From positions 1 to 27,749 of the forward strand of contig UQJV01000026.1 in the NCBI GenBank assembly GCA_900541475.1: a stretch of DNA of 27,749 nt, read 5' to 3'. Shown here piece after piece: positions 1-6,307 of the stretch. The notes below the pieces were generated by a model that had not been told where the DNA came from, searched no databases, and saw only the letters and a program-made list of their open reading frames with translations. Source of the DNA: an uncultured Collinsella sp. Its GTDB lineage: Bacteria; Actinomycetota; Coriobacteriia; Coriobacteriales; Coriobacteriaceae. Within the stretch, counting starts at the first letter, position 1. Every line of letters starts with the position of its first letter. The translations under genes were made by a program, and so were the position numbers.

Positions 1-1
1 G

Positions 2-61
2 CAAGGCGGGGCCGAGGCCGCCTCGATCAATTTGCGAAAGAATCTTGACGGTACCTGCTAA
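2..61 (+). CDS. Possible C-terminal end of a truncated upstream gene
   Basis: Frame 2 from the left edge is open and ends at TAA (59-61). It reads roughly GAEAASINLRKNLDGTC, and most codons end in G or C as in the real genes here. The other forward frames look less gene-like. Only about 19 residues are visible, so no family can be named. The drop to AT-rich DNA right after the stop supports a gene end. The call is tentative. Confidence 0.3.
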   Translation, partial: QGGAEAASINLRKNLDGTC

Positions 62-86
62 ATCCAGCCTTCTGGCTCTTAAACAA

Positions 87-105
87 GAACTATTCCACCG
101 CAACT
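87..105. repeat. Single arm of the dispersed GTTGCGGTGAAATAGTTC repeat
   Basis: The sequence GAACTATTCCACCGCAACT matches the right arm of the hairpin elements at 3724-3791 and 23607-23673. No left arm is present in the 86 bases before it, so this is a half element. It lies just after the possible gene end at 61. Confidence 0.7.
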
Positions 106-144
106 ATTTTGAGTGGTTTCATAGACCATAAGTCACGAAAATAG

Positions 145-253
145 TCAAGCCATGTCTGTTTAAACAAAATAGCGGCAGTACAAGCGCATTCGCGCTTGCC
201 TAAAATCGATATTAATGAACAGCCTGCTTGTGTCTGTAAAATGCATGGCTTGA
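145..253. other. Inverted-repeat-bounded segment in the AT-rich PTS upstream region
   Basis: TCAAGCCATG (145-154) and CATGGCTTGA (244-253) are perfect 10-bp inverted repeats. Between them sits a perfect 7-bp hairpin, CAAGCGC-ATTC-GCGCTTG (181-198). Together they could fold a structured element of about 109 nt. It lies upstream of the apparent -10 box, so it is either a separate small RNA, part of a longer leader, or a DNA regulatory region. No known RNA family is recognised. Confidence 0.3.
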
Positions 254-356
254 TGAGCGACGCCTTGTCGTGTAATGAGTCAAAAAGCAGTAACGTAATC
301 AACTTGTAACAAACCTATACGTTTAAACAAATAATCCAGCCTTTTGCGGATTTAGC

Positions 357-362
357 TATAAT
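357..362 (+). promoter_or_regulatory. Candidate -10 box of the man PTS operon
   Basis: A perfect TATAAT lies about 70 bases before the manX start. No convincing -35 hexamer is present 16-18 bases upstream, so the promoter may need an activator. Two copies of GTTTAAACAAA (158-168 and 321-331) lie upstream, the second about 25 bases before the -10 box; they are possible regulator sites. Confidence 0.45.
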
Positions 363-432
363 TCCACAAACCAAACAGCTATACTCCTTTCATGTCGTGT
401 AGGAAATACGTAGACAAAAAGGAGGTTATGTG

Positions 433-1422
433 ATGGTAAGTATTGTTCTTGCTAGCCACGGGGACTTGGCAGCTGGAATCAAGCAGACGGGCTCGATGGT
501 CTTTGGCGATCAGCCGTCTGTTGCCGTGGTCTCGCTCGAGCCGAGCATGGGCCCCGACGACTTCCGTGCCAAGGTCGAGGAAGCAATCGCTTCCTTCGAA
601 GACCAGGAGCAGGTGCTCTTCCTCGTTGATTTGTGGGGCGGCACGCCGTTCAACCAGATCAGCGGGCTCATCGAGGGCCACGATTCCTGGGCTATCGTCA
701 CCGGTGTCAACCTGCCTATGCTCATCGAGGCATATTCGCAGCGCTTTGACGCAAAGAACACTGCACATGCGATCGCAAAACATCTCGTGACTGAGGCTAA
801 GGCTGGCGTGCGCGTCAAGCCCGAGTCTCTGGAGCCCGAGGAGAAGAAGCCGGCTGCGGCCGCCGCTGCTCCTGCAGGCGCCATCCCTCCGGGAACGGTC
901 ATCGGCGATGGGCACATCAAGATCGCCCACGTCCGTATCGACACCCGTCTGCTTCATGGCCAGGTGGCCACCACGTGGACCAAGCAGATCAACCCCAACC
1001 GCATCATCGTGGTTTCCGACGGCGTTGCTCACGACGAGCTCCGCAAGACCATGATCGAGCAGGCTGCCCCTCCGGGAGTCCATGCCAACGTCGTGCCCAT
1101 CAAGAAGATGGCCGAGGTCGTCAAGGACACGCGCTTTGGTGACACCAAGGCCATGCTGCTCTTTGAGAACCCGCAGGATCTGCTCAAGGCCATCGAGGCC
1201 GGCGTCGACATCAAGGAAGTCAACATCGGTTCCATGGCTCACTCCAAGGGCAAGGTCGTCGTCACCAACGCCGTCGCTATGGGCGATGACGACGTCAAGA
1301 CTCTCGAGGCCCTCAAGGCCAAGGGCGTCAAGTTCGAGGTCCGCAAGGTTCCTTCGGATTCCTCCGAGGATCTCGACGCCATGTTGAAGAAAGCTAAGGC
1401 CGAACTGGCCGCTCAAGCATAG
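433..1422 (+). CDS. manX: Mannose-family PTS EIIAB fusion
   Basis: This cytoplasmic protein (329 aa) carries the two phosphotransfer domains of a mannose/fructose/sorbose-class phosphotransferase system. The EIIA domain spans residues 1-125; His9 in the SHGDLA motif is the expected acceptor from HPr. An Ala/Pro-rich linker (about 140-155) leads to the EIIB domain, whose acceptor is His175 in RLLHGQV. The order IIA-linker-IIB and the length match ManX/ManL fusions. The ATG at 433 is preferred over the GTG at 430 because AAAAAGGAGG (416-425) lies 7 nt before it. It is the first gene of manX-manY-manZ-manO, so sugar is phosphorylated as it enters through IIC/IID. The exact sugar cannot be read from the sequence. 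Confidence 0.95.
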   Translation: MVSIVLASHGDLAAGIKQTGSMVFGDQPSVAVVSLEPSMGPDDFRAKVEEAIASFEDQEQVLFLVDLWGGTPFNQISGLIEGHDSWAIVTGVNLPMLIEAYSQRFDAKNTAHAIAKHLVTEAKAGVRVKPESLEPEEKKPAAAAAAPAGAIPPGTVIGDGHIKIAHVRIDTRLLHGQVATTWTKQINPNRIIVVSDGVAHDELRKTMIEQAAPPGVHANVVPIKKMAEVVKDTRFGDTKAMLLFENPQDLLKAIEAGVDIKEVNIGSMAHSKGKVVVTNAVAMGDDDVKTLEALKAKGVKFEVRKVPSDSSEDLDAMLKKAKAELAAQA

Positions 1423-1440
1423 TAAAGGAGGGTCCGATAC

Positions 1441-2259
1441 ATGTCTGCAATCACTATTCTGCTTGTTGCGATTGTCGCGTTGCTTGCCGGTATGGAAGGC
1501 GTTCTGGATGAGTTCCAGTTCCATCAGCCGCTCGTGGCATGCACGCTTATCGGTCTCGTAACCGGTCACCTTCAGGAGGGCATCCTCCTGGGCGGTTCGC
1601 TCCAGATGATGGCCCTTGGCTGGGCTAACGTCGGCGCCGCTGTCGCGCCTGACGCCGCTCTGGCCTCGGTCGCTTCTTCGATCATCATGGTGCTCGCCCT
1701 CAATGGTGGCGCCACCGATTCGGCCAAGGCCGTTACCGCCGCTATCGCCGTCGCCGTCCCGCTGTCGGTCGCTGGTCTGTTCCTGACCATGATCTGCCGT
1801 ACCCTGGCTACCGCTATCGCTCACGCCATGGACGGTTGCGCCGAGAAGGGCGACTTCTCCGGCATCGAGCGCTGGCAGTACGCTGCTATCCTCATGCAGG
1901 GCCTTCGTATCGCCATTCCGGCAGTACTTCTGTGCATCATCCCGGCCGAGGCTGTTACCAACGCGCTTAACGCTATGCCCGACTGGCTGTCCGGCGGTAT
2001 GGCTGTCGGCGGCGGCATGGTCGCTTCCGTCGGTTACGCCATGGTCATCAACATGATGGCCACCAAGGAGACCTGGCCGTTCTTCATCCTCGGCTTTGTC
2101 CTTGCTGCCATCCCTCAGCTCACGCTGATCGCCCTTGGCCTCATCGGCATCTCCCTTGCCCTCATCTACCTTGGCCTTAAGGATCTGGCCAAGCAGGGTG
2201 GCGGCATGGGCGGCGGCTCCGGTGACCCGCTCGGCGACATTCTGAACGATTACGAGTAG
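1441..2259 (+). CDS. manY: Mannose-family PTS membrane subunit IIC
   Basis: This is an integral membrane subunit (272 aa) that forms the sugar channel together with IID. The N-terminus MSAITILLVAIVALLAGMEG and the following segments VACTLIGLVTGHLQEGILLGGSLQ and QMMALGWANVGAAVAPDA are typical of the EII-Sor (IIC) family, as is the length. Several long hydrophobic helices follow, and the C-terminus is Gly-rich. The start ATG has an AAAGGAGGG ribosome site 18 bases after the manX stop. It is the second gene of the operon and is presumably translated at a similar level to manX. Confidence 0.95.
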   Translation: MSAITILLVAIVALLAGMEGVLDEFQFHQPLVACTLIGLVTGHLQEGILLGGSLQMMALGWANVGAAVAPDAALASVASSIIMVLALNGGATDSAKAVTAAIAVAVPLSVAGLFLTMICRTLATAIAHAMDGCAEKGDFSGIERWQYAAILMQGLRIAIPAVLLCIIPAEAVTNALNAMPDWLSGGMAVGGGMVASVGYAMVINMMATKETWPFFILGFVLAAIPQLTLIALGLIGISLALIYLGLKDLAKQGGGMGGGSGDPLGDILNDYE

Positions 2260-2275
2260 GAGGGGAGTGATACAT

Positions 2276-3196
2276 ATGGCAGAGAACAAGATTCAGCTCA
2301 CCAAGGCTGACCGCAAGAAGGTTTGCTTCCGTCATCAGTTCCTTCAGGGCTCGTGGAACTACGAGCGTATGCAGAACGGCGGCTGGTGCTTCGCAATGAT
2401 CCCTGCGATCAAGAAGCTCTACACCAGCAAGGATGACCAGATTGCCGCTCTTAAGCGCCACCTGGAGTTCTATAACACCCATCCCTATGTTTCCGCCCCC
2501 GTCATTGGCGTTACCCTCGCTCTCGAGGAGGAGCGCGCCAACGGTGCTCCGATTGACGACGTCGCCATTCAGGGCGTCAAGGTCGGTATGATGGGCCCGC
2601 TCGCCGGCGTCGGCGACCCCGCCTTCTGGTTCACCCTTCGCCCGATCCTGGGCGCTCTGGGCGCTTCCCTGGCCCTGTCCGGCAGCATCGCCGGTCCGTT
2701 GCTGTTCTTCTTCGCGTGGAACATCATCCGTTACGCCTTCCTGTGGTACACGCAGGAGTTTGGCTACAAGGTCGGCTCCTCCATCGCCAAGGACCTCTCC
2801 GGCGGCCTGATGGGCAAGGTCACCGAGGGTGCTTCCATCCTGGGTATGTTTATCATCGGTGCCCTGGTCGAGCGCTGGGTGTCCATCTCCTTCACCCCGG
2901 TCGTCTCCAAGGTCACGCAGTCCGCTGGCGCCTTTATCGACTGGGCTAACCTGCCCTCCGGTGCTGAGGGCGTCAAGGAAGCGCTGACGATGTACAATTC
3001 CGTCGGTGCTACCGCCCTTGATCCGGTTAAGGTCACCACGCTTCAGGCTAACCTCGATCAGCTCATCCCCGGCCTTGCCGCCGTGTGCCTGACCCTGCTG
3101 GTCTGCAAGCTCCTCAAGAAGAAGGTCAGCCCGATCGTCATCATCCTGGCTCTCTTCGCCATCGGCATCATCGGTCGCGTCTGCGGCTTCATGTAA
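2276..3196 (+). CDS. manZ: Mannose-family PTS membrane subunit IID
   Basis: This protein (306 aa) is the second membrane component of the transporter. Family signatures are visible: LTKADRKKVCFRHQFLQGSW near the N-terminus, then YERMQNGGWCFAMIPAI, VGMMGPLAGVGDPAFWFTLRPIL and hydrophobic C-terminal helices ending in IGIIGRVCGFM. The ATG at 2276 is chosen because GGAGGGG (2259-2265) is well spaced from it. The upstream in-frame GTG at 2267 sits against that ribosome site. The gene follows manY after 16 bases. An intrinsic terminator lies 57 bases after the stop, so transcription probably drops before manO. Confidence 0.95.
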   Translation: MAENKIQLTKADRKKVCFRHQFLQGSWNYERMQNGGWCFAMIPAIKKLYTSKDDQIAALKRHLEFYNTHPYVSAPVIGVTLALEEERANGAPIDDVAIQGVKVGMMGPLAGVGDPAFWFTLRPILGALGASLALSGSIAGPLLFFFAWNIIRYAFLWYTQEFGYKVGSSIAKDLSGGLMGKVTEGASILGMFIIGALVERWVSISFTPVVSKVTQSAGAFIDWANLPSGAEGVKEALTMYNSVGATALDPVKVTTLQANLDQLIPGLAAVCLTLLVCKLLKKKVSPIVIILALFAIGIIGRVCGFM

Positions 3197-3252
3197 GCAC
3201 GTTTCGGCTTAAGACCGAGAATTGCTAGGCAAGGGCTTTTGAGCCATTGAAA

Positions 3253-3297
3253 CGGACCGCACCCAGTAGGTACACTGGATGCGGTCCGATTGTTTTA
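3253..3297 (+). terminator. Intrinsic terminator between manZ and manO
   Basis: The arms CGGACCGCACCCAGT (3253-3267) and ACTGGATGCGGTCCG (3274-3288) pair over 15 positions with one mismatch around a 6-nt loop. They are followed by ATTGTTTTATTT. The T-rich tract runs directly into the manO ribosome site, so manO expression must depend on read-through or on a promoter inside this region. Confidence 0.85.
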
Positions 3298-3316
3298 TTT
3301 GGAGGGCGAGGCGCGC

Positions 3317-3715
3317 ATGGCGCAATCTCAGAACAGCACGGTCGATTTGGCAACGCCGGCAACCTGCCTGATGGGGCTTACCAGCCACGGTAACGTGATG
3401 GTGGGCAATAAGGCGTTCGAGTATTATAACGAGCGCAATCCCGAGGATTTTATTCAGATCCCGTGGGACGAGGTCGACTATATTGCCGCCGAGGTTTTGC
3501 GCGGCACCAAGAAGATTACGCGTTTTGCCATCTTCACCAAGGACAACGGTCACTTTACGTTTTCGACGCGCGACGACAAAGAGACGCTTCGTGCGGTTCG
3601 TAAGTACGTCGACGAGGATAAACTCGTGCGTTCGCCCGACTTTATCGATGTGACGGCCAAGGGCGCCAAGAGCATCCCCTCCGTTATCAAAAACCTCTTC
3701 CACAAAGGCAACTAG
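3317..3715 (+). CDS. manO: ManO-type DUF956 protein of the man operon
   Basis: This is a small cytoplasmic protein (132 aa). The body, including TCLMGLTSHGNVMVGNKAFEYY, IQIPWDEVDYIAAEVL and KKITRFAIFTKDNGHFTFST, matches the DUF956 family that sits last in mannose PTS operons (ManO). ManO is generally described as a regulator or modulator of man expression; no catalytic motif is seen. The ATG at 3317 follows GGAGGG (3301-3306) by 10 nt. An in-frame TTG at 3290 lies inside the terminator and is rejected. The terminator between manZ and manO suggests that it is made at a lower level than the transporter. Confidence 0.85.
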   Translation: MAQSQNSTVDLATPATCLMGLTSHGNVMVGNKAFEYYNERNPEDFIQIPWDEVDYIAAEVLRGTKKITRFAIFTKDNGHFTFSTRDDKETLRAVRKYVDEDKLVRSPDFIDVTAKGAKSIPSVIKNLFHKGN

Positions 3716-3723
3716 CTTTTCAC

Positions 3724-3791
3724 AAGTTGCGGTGAAATAGTTCCTAAATACGGCTTTAATGCTTTAGGCAGGAACTATTCCACCGCAACTT
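3724..3791. repeat. Hairpin repeat element (copy 2)
   Basis: Left arm 3724-3745 and right arm 3770-3791 are inverted repeats matching at 21 of 22 positions, separated by 24 nt. The core is AGTTGCGGTGAAATAGTTC. The element starts 8 bases after the manO stop. It has no strong T tract after the second arm, so it is not a classical terminator, although it could stop or protect the 3' end of the man transcript. Confidence 0.8.
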
Positions 3792-3830
3792 CGAAGTCTA
3801 GTCATGCGACGTATGGCGATGCAGTAAATC

Positions 3831-3839
3831 TGCTACACT
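3831..3839 (+). promoter_or_regulatory. Extended -10 promoter for tRNA-Arg
   Basis: TGCTACACT fits an extended -10 box (TGn plus TACACT) and ends 10 nt before the tRNA. That spacing puts the transcription start only a few bases before the mature 5' end. No clear -35 box is seen. The same TGCTACACTAG string occurs on the minus strand ahead of the kinase cluster near 14500. Confidence 0.5.
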
Positions 3840-3849
3840 AGTACAACAT

Positions 3850-3925
3850 GCCTCCGTAGCTCAGGGGATAGAGCACCGCTCTCCTAAAGCGGGTGTCGAC
3901 GGTTCGAATCCGCCCGGGGGCACCA
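3850..3925 (+). tRNA. tRNA-Arg, anticodon CCT
   Basis: A full 76-nt cloverleaf with encoded CCA is visible. The acceptor stem is GCCTCCG/CGGGGGC with one G-U pair. The D arm is TAGCTCAGGGGATAGAGC. The anticodon arm is CCGCT-CTCCTAA-AGCGG with anticodon CCT, which reads AGG. The T arm has the TTCGAAT loop. The T stem GACGG/CCGCC contains one A-C mismatch. It lies between manO and the minus-strand kinase cluster and has its own promoter-like box and terminator. Confidence 0.95.
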
Positions 3926-3934
3926 GGGAATATG

Positions 3935-3967
3935 ACGGCGTCGCGAGAGCGGCGCCGTTTCTGGTTT
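3935..3967 (+). terminator. Terminator of tRNA-Arg
   Basis: ACGGCGTCGC (3935-3944) and GCGGCGCCGT (3949-3958) form a 10-bp stem with one T-G pair around a GAGA loop, followed by TTCTGGTTTG. ACCAG at the tRNA 3' end (3922-3926) can also pair with CTGGT (3961-3965), extending the base of the structure over the CCA end. Confidence 0.65.
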
Positions 3968-3979
3968 GTGGAAGCTGTC

Positions 3980-4005
3980 GGCGGATTCGGACCGTCGACA
4001 CCCGC
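3980..4005 (-). repeat. Inverted copy of the tRNA-Arg 3' half
   Basis: These 26 bases are the reverse complement of tRNA positions 3889-3914 (end of the anticodon arm through the T stem) with one mismatch. This is far more than expected by chance. It lies just after the tRNA terminator and looks like a rearrangement or integration scar, or a decayed tRNA copy. Confidence 0.8.
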
Positions 4006-4032
4006 GTCACCAATTTCCCCGCGGGGGGAGTT

Positions 4033-4056
4033 TTCGAATCCGCCCGGGGGCACCAG
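4033..4056 (+). repeat. Direct copy of the tRNA-Arg 3' end (att-like or pseudo-tRNA)
   Basis: Positions 4033-4056 are identical to 3903-3926: 24 bases covering the T loop, T-stem 3' strand, acceptor 3' strand and CCA plus one base. The 5' parts of a tRNA are missing here, so it is not functional. Such a duplicate is typical of an attachment site left by an integrative element, or of a second tRNA gene that has decayed. Only 106 bases lie between the copies, and no integrase gene is present. Confidence 0.8.
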
Positions 4057-4065
4057 AGATTTGCC

Positions 4066-4103
4066 GAGCCCGGTACCACCACGGTGCCGGGCTCTTCTGG
4101 TTT
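4066..4103 (+). terminator. Terminator after the tRNA 3'-end copy
   Basis: GAGCCCGGTACC (4066-4077) and GGTGCCGGGCTC (4083-4094) form a 12-bp stem with one non-Watson-Crick position and a 5-nt loop, followed by TTCTGGTTT. As at the intact tRNA, ACCAGA at the CCA end (4052-4057) can pair with TCTGGT (4096-4101). The shared design supports the idea that this was once a tRNA 3' end. Confidence 0.6.
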
Positions 4104-4133
4104 AAAGGCATGTCGTAGTTTTCGCTGCTTCGG

Positions 4134-4173
4134 ATAAAGAAAGCGCCCGTTTGCCGGGGGAGCAAACGGGCGC
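4134..4173 (-). terminator. Intrinsic terminator of the kinase cluster
   Basis: On the minus strand, a perfect 12-bp stem, GCGCCCGTTTGC with GCAAACGGGCGC and a 7-nt loop, is followed by TTTCTTTAT. It lies about 50 bases past the PASTA-kinase stop and is the natural end of the transcript that comes from the 14.5-kb region. Confidence 0.9.
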
Positions 4174-4225
4174 CATTGAGCGAATGTGTTTGCGGCATCA
4201 GCCGCTGTGGGCAACGTCTTGATGA

Positions 4226-6175
4226 CTAGTTGGTCGTGCCGGAATCGTTGCCTGAATCAGTACCAGAGCCAGAAATCGAAACCGTCAGCGTGATCGTGCT
4301 GTCGGTGGACTGCTTGCCGGTGGGGGAGACGCCCGTAACGGTGGCATTTTCATTGCCACTCACGGGGTTGCCGTTCTGATCGCGGAATGCGATGTTGTAG
4401 AATCCGGCGTTGTTGAGCGCGGTGACGGCGGAGGAGATACTCTTGCCGTACAGGTTGCTCGGGACGTTTGCCTTGCCGGACTTCTTGGCGATGACGACGG
4501 TGATCGTGGCGCCGGGCTTCTGCTTACCGCTGGGGTTCCAGCTAATGACGGTGCCCTCGGCGACGGAATCGTTTTCCTGGTAGCTCACGTCGACGCCAAA
4601 GCCGGCCATGTCGAGGGCGTTGCGTGCCTGAGCCTCAGTCATGTCGGTCAGATCGGGGACGGAGGTGGTGTCGGGTCCGCTGGAGACTTTGTACGAGATG
4701 GTCGTGCCCTTTTCGACTTCCTTGCCGGCATTAGTGCCCTGCTCAAAGACCTGGCCTTCTTCGGCCTCGTTGGCCTCCTCGGTTGCGTCGCCCTTGAGTC
4801 CCACACTTGCCAGCGCGGCCTCAGCCTGGTCCTTGGTCAGGCCGACGAGCTGCGGAACCTCAACCTTCTCGGAGGGCTTGGGGCCCTTGGAGATTACCAG
4901 GTTCACCTTGGTACCCTTAGGCTTCTTGGTGTTGCCGTTGGGGGTCTGCTCGGCAACCTTGCCCTCATCGACATCGTCGTTGTAACTTTGGTCGACGGTG
5001 CCGACCTCAAGGCCTGCCTCCTTGATCTGCTCGATAGCGGTCTCTTGGTCCTTGTTCAGCACATCGGGTACCGTGACCTGCTCGCCCCCAAAGAGTCCGG
5101 TGGCGAAGGCCACCACAACGCCAACCACGGCGATTGCGGCGACTACGGCAGCGATAATCTTGTTCTTGTTGGACTTGGGCTGATCGACCTCGTAGGAGCC
5201 CGTGGAACCCGAAACGGCGCTGTGGGCGTTGCTCTGGCCGCTCACGCCCGAGACGGGACGAACCATGGCGCGCGTGGAGTCAGACAGCTCGCGGGTCTTG
5301 GTGGCGCCCAGGTCGCCGGCGGCGCCAATGATGCGCGTGGGCTCGGAGACGTTGACAGCGCGGCCAGACAGGTAGTTGTTGAGCACCTGACGCAGCTCAT
5401 CTGCCGTCTGGAAGCGGTTCGCCGGATCCTTTTCCATGCACTTTAGGATAATGCGCTCCAGATCGGCATCGACGCCGGAGTTGACTTGGCTCGGCGGAAC
5501 CGGCAGTTCGTTTACCTGCTTGAGTGCAACCGAGATGGCGTCGTCGCCGTCAAAGGGGACGCGACCGGTGGCGCACTCGTACATCACAACGCCCAGGGAG
5601 TAGATATCCGAGGTGGGACCGAGGTCCTGGCCGCGCGTTTGCTCGGGGCTTACGTAGTGGGCAGTGCCCAGTACATTGTTGTCCTGCGTGAGGTGGCTGT
5701 TCTTGGCGCGGGCGATGCCAAAGTCCATGACCTTGATGTTGCCGTCGGGCAGCACCATGATGTTTTGCGGCTTAATGTCGCGGTGGATGATCTCGTGCTT
5801 GTGGGCGACCGAAAGCGCAGAGCTGATCTGCGAGCCGATCTGCGCCACCTTCTTGGGATCGAGAGCGCCGTGGCTCTTGATGCCGCTCTTAAGGTCGGTA
5901 CCGCGCAGGTACTCCATGACGATGTAATAGGTATCGCCGTCCTTGCCCCAATCGTAGACGCCCACGATATAGGGGGAGGAGAGGCCGGCTGCTGCCTGAG
6001 CCTCCTGCTTAAAGCGTGCGGCAAAGGTGGCGTCGCCGGCGTACTGCGGCAGCATGATCTTGACGGCAACCGTGCGGTCGAGAACCTGATCTTGCGCACG
6101 GAAGACGGTCGCCATACCGCCCGTTCCCACTTTATCCTTGAGGAGGTATCTTCCCCCGAGGACCCTCTGTTCCAT
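4226..6175 (-). CDS. pknB: PASTA-domain Ser/Thr protein kinase
   Basis: This transmembrane kinase (649 aa) is expected to sense peptidoglycan fragments and phosphorylate cell-division and wall-synthesis proteins. The kinase domain (about 10-270) has the glycine loop GTGGMATVF, Lys39 in VAVKIM, catalytic HRDIKPQN (Asp133), DFG (151-153) and SPEQ. A juxtamembrane stretch leads to one helix (about 340-360). Four extracytoplasmic PASTA repeats follow (roughly 366-432, 437-500, 504-565 and 568-634), then a Ser/Gly/Thr tail. Start ATG 6175 has GGAG a few bases upstream. It is the last gene of the cluster, 132 bases after the RodA-PBP fusion, and is followed by a strong terminator. All catalytic motifs are intact. 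The symbol follows the actinobacterial PknB family. Confidence 0.95.
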   Translation of the reverse strand: MEQRVLGGRYLLKDKVGTGGMATVFRAQDQVLDRTVAVKIMLPQYAGDATFAARFKQEAQAAAGLSSPYIVGVYDWGKDGDTYYIVMEYLRGTDLKSGIKSHGALDPKKVAQIGSQISSALSVAHKHEIIHRDIKPQNIMVLPDGNIKVMDFGIARAKNSHLTQDNNVLGTAHYVSPEQTRGQDLGPTSDIYSLGVVMYECATGRVPFDGDDAISVALKQVNELPVPPSQVNSGVDADLERIILKCMEKDPANRFQTADELRQVLNNYLSGRAVNVSEPTRIIGAAGDLGATKTRELSDSTRAMVRPVSGVSGQSNAHSAVSGSTGSYEVDQPKSNKNKIIAAVVAAIAVVGVVVAFATGLFGGEQVTVPDVLNKDQETAIEQIKEAGLEVGTVDQSYNDDVDEGKVAEQTPNGNTKKPKGTKVNLVISKGPKPSEKVEVPQLVGLTKDQAEAALASVGLKGDATEEANEAEEGQVFEQGTNAGKEVEKGTTISYKVSSGPDTTSVPDLTDMTEAQARNALDMAGFGVDVSYQENDSVAEGTVISWNPSGKQKPGATITVVIAKKSGKANVPSNLYGKSISSAVTALNNAGFYNIAFRDQNGNPVSGNENATVTGVSPTGKQSTDSTITLTVSISGSGTDSGNDSGTTN

Positions 6176-6307
6176 TCCTGCTCCTAACTAACTTATTCGC
6201 TCAACGATGTGTGTAGTACCAAATCTATGGCCGCTGGGGCCGCGTGCCGCCTTGCCGCTAGCCTGTTGGCTGCGGTGCACCACATGCTCGTGCTTCGATC
6301 ACGGGCA

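Noticed and set aside
90..302. 70-residue minus-strand open frame upstream of manX
   Set aside because: It starts at a TTG with no ribosome site, its codon use is unlike the real genes, and it overlaps the repeat arm and the inverted repeats.
331..356. Sigma-54 promoter for the man operon
   Set aside because: Man operons in Firmicutes often use one, but the GG and GC pairs at -24/-12 are not present in CCAGCCTTTTGC. No sigma-54 activator gene is in view.
379..2289. Long minus-strand open frame (636 residues) opposite manX/manY
   Set aside because: It is the antisense reading of strongly coding manX and manY. It is rich in Asp, His and Gly, as expected of a GC-rich shadow, and has no family signature.
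3838..4105. Small open frames across the tRNA with GRIRTVDTRFRRAVLYPLSYGG
   Set aside because: This peptide is the well-known false translation of a tRNA gene on its opposite strand.
6176..6307. Small gene between the RodA-PBP fusion and pknB
   Set aside because: Open frames there run out into the antisense of the neighbouring genes and lack a ribosome site. It is treated as a 132-base intergenic region, perhaps with a weak promoter.
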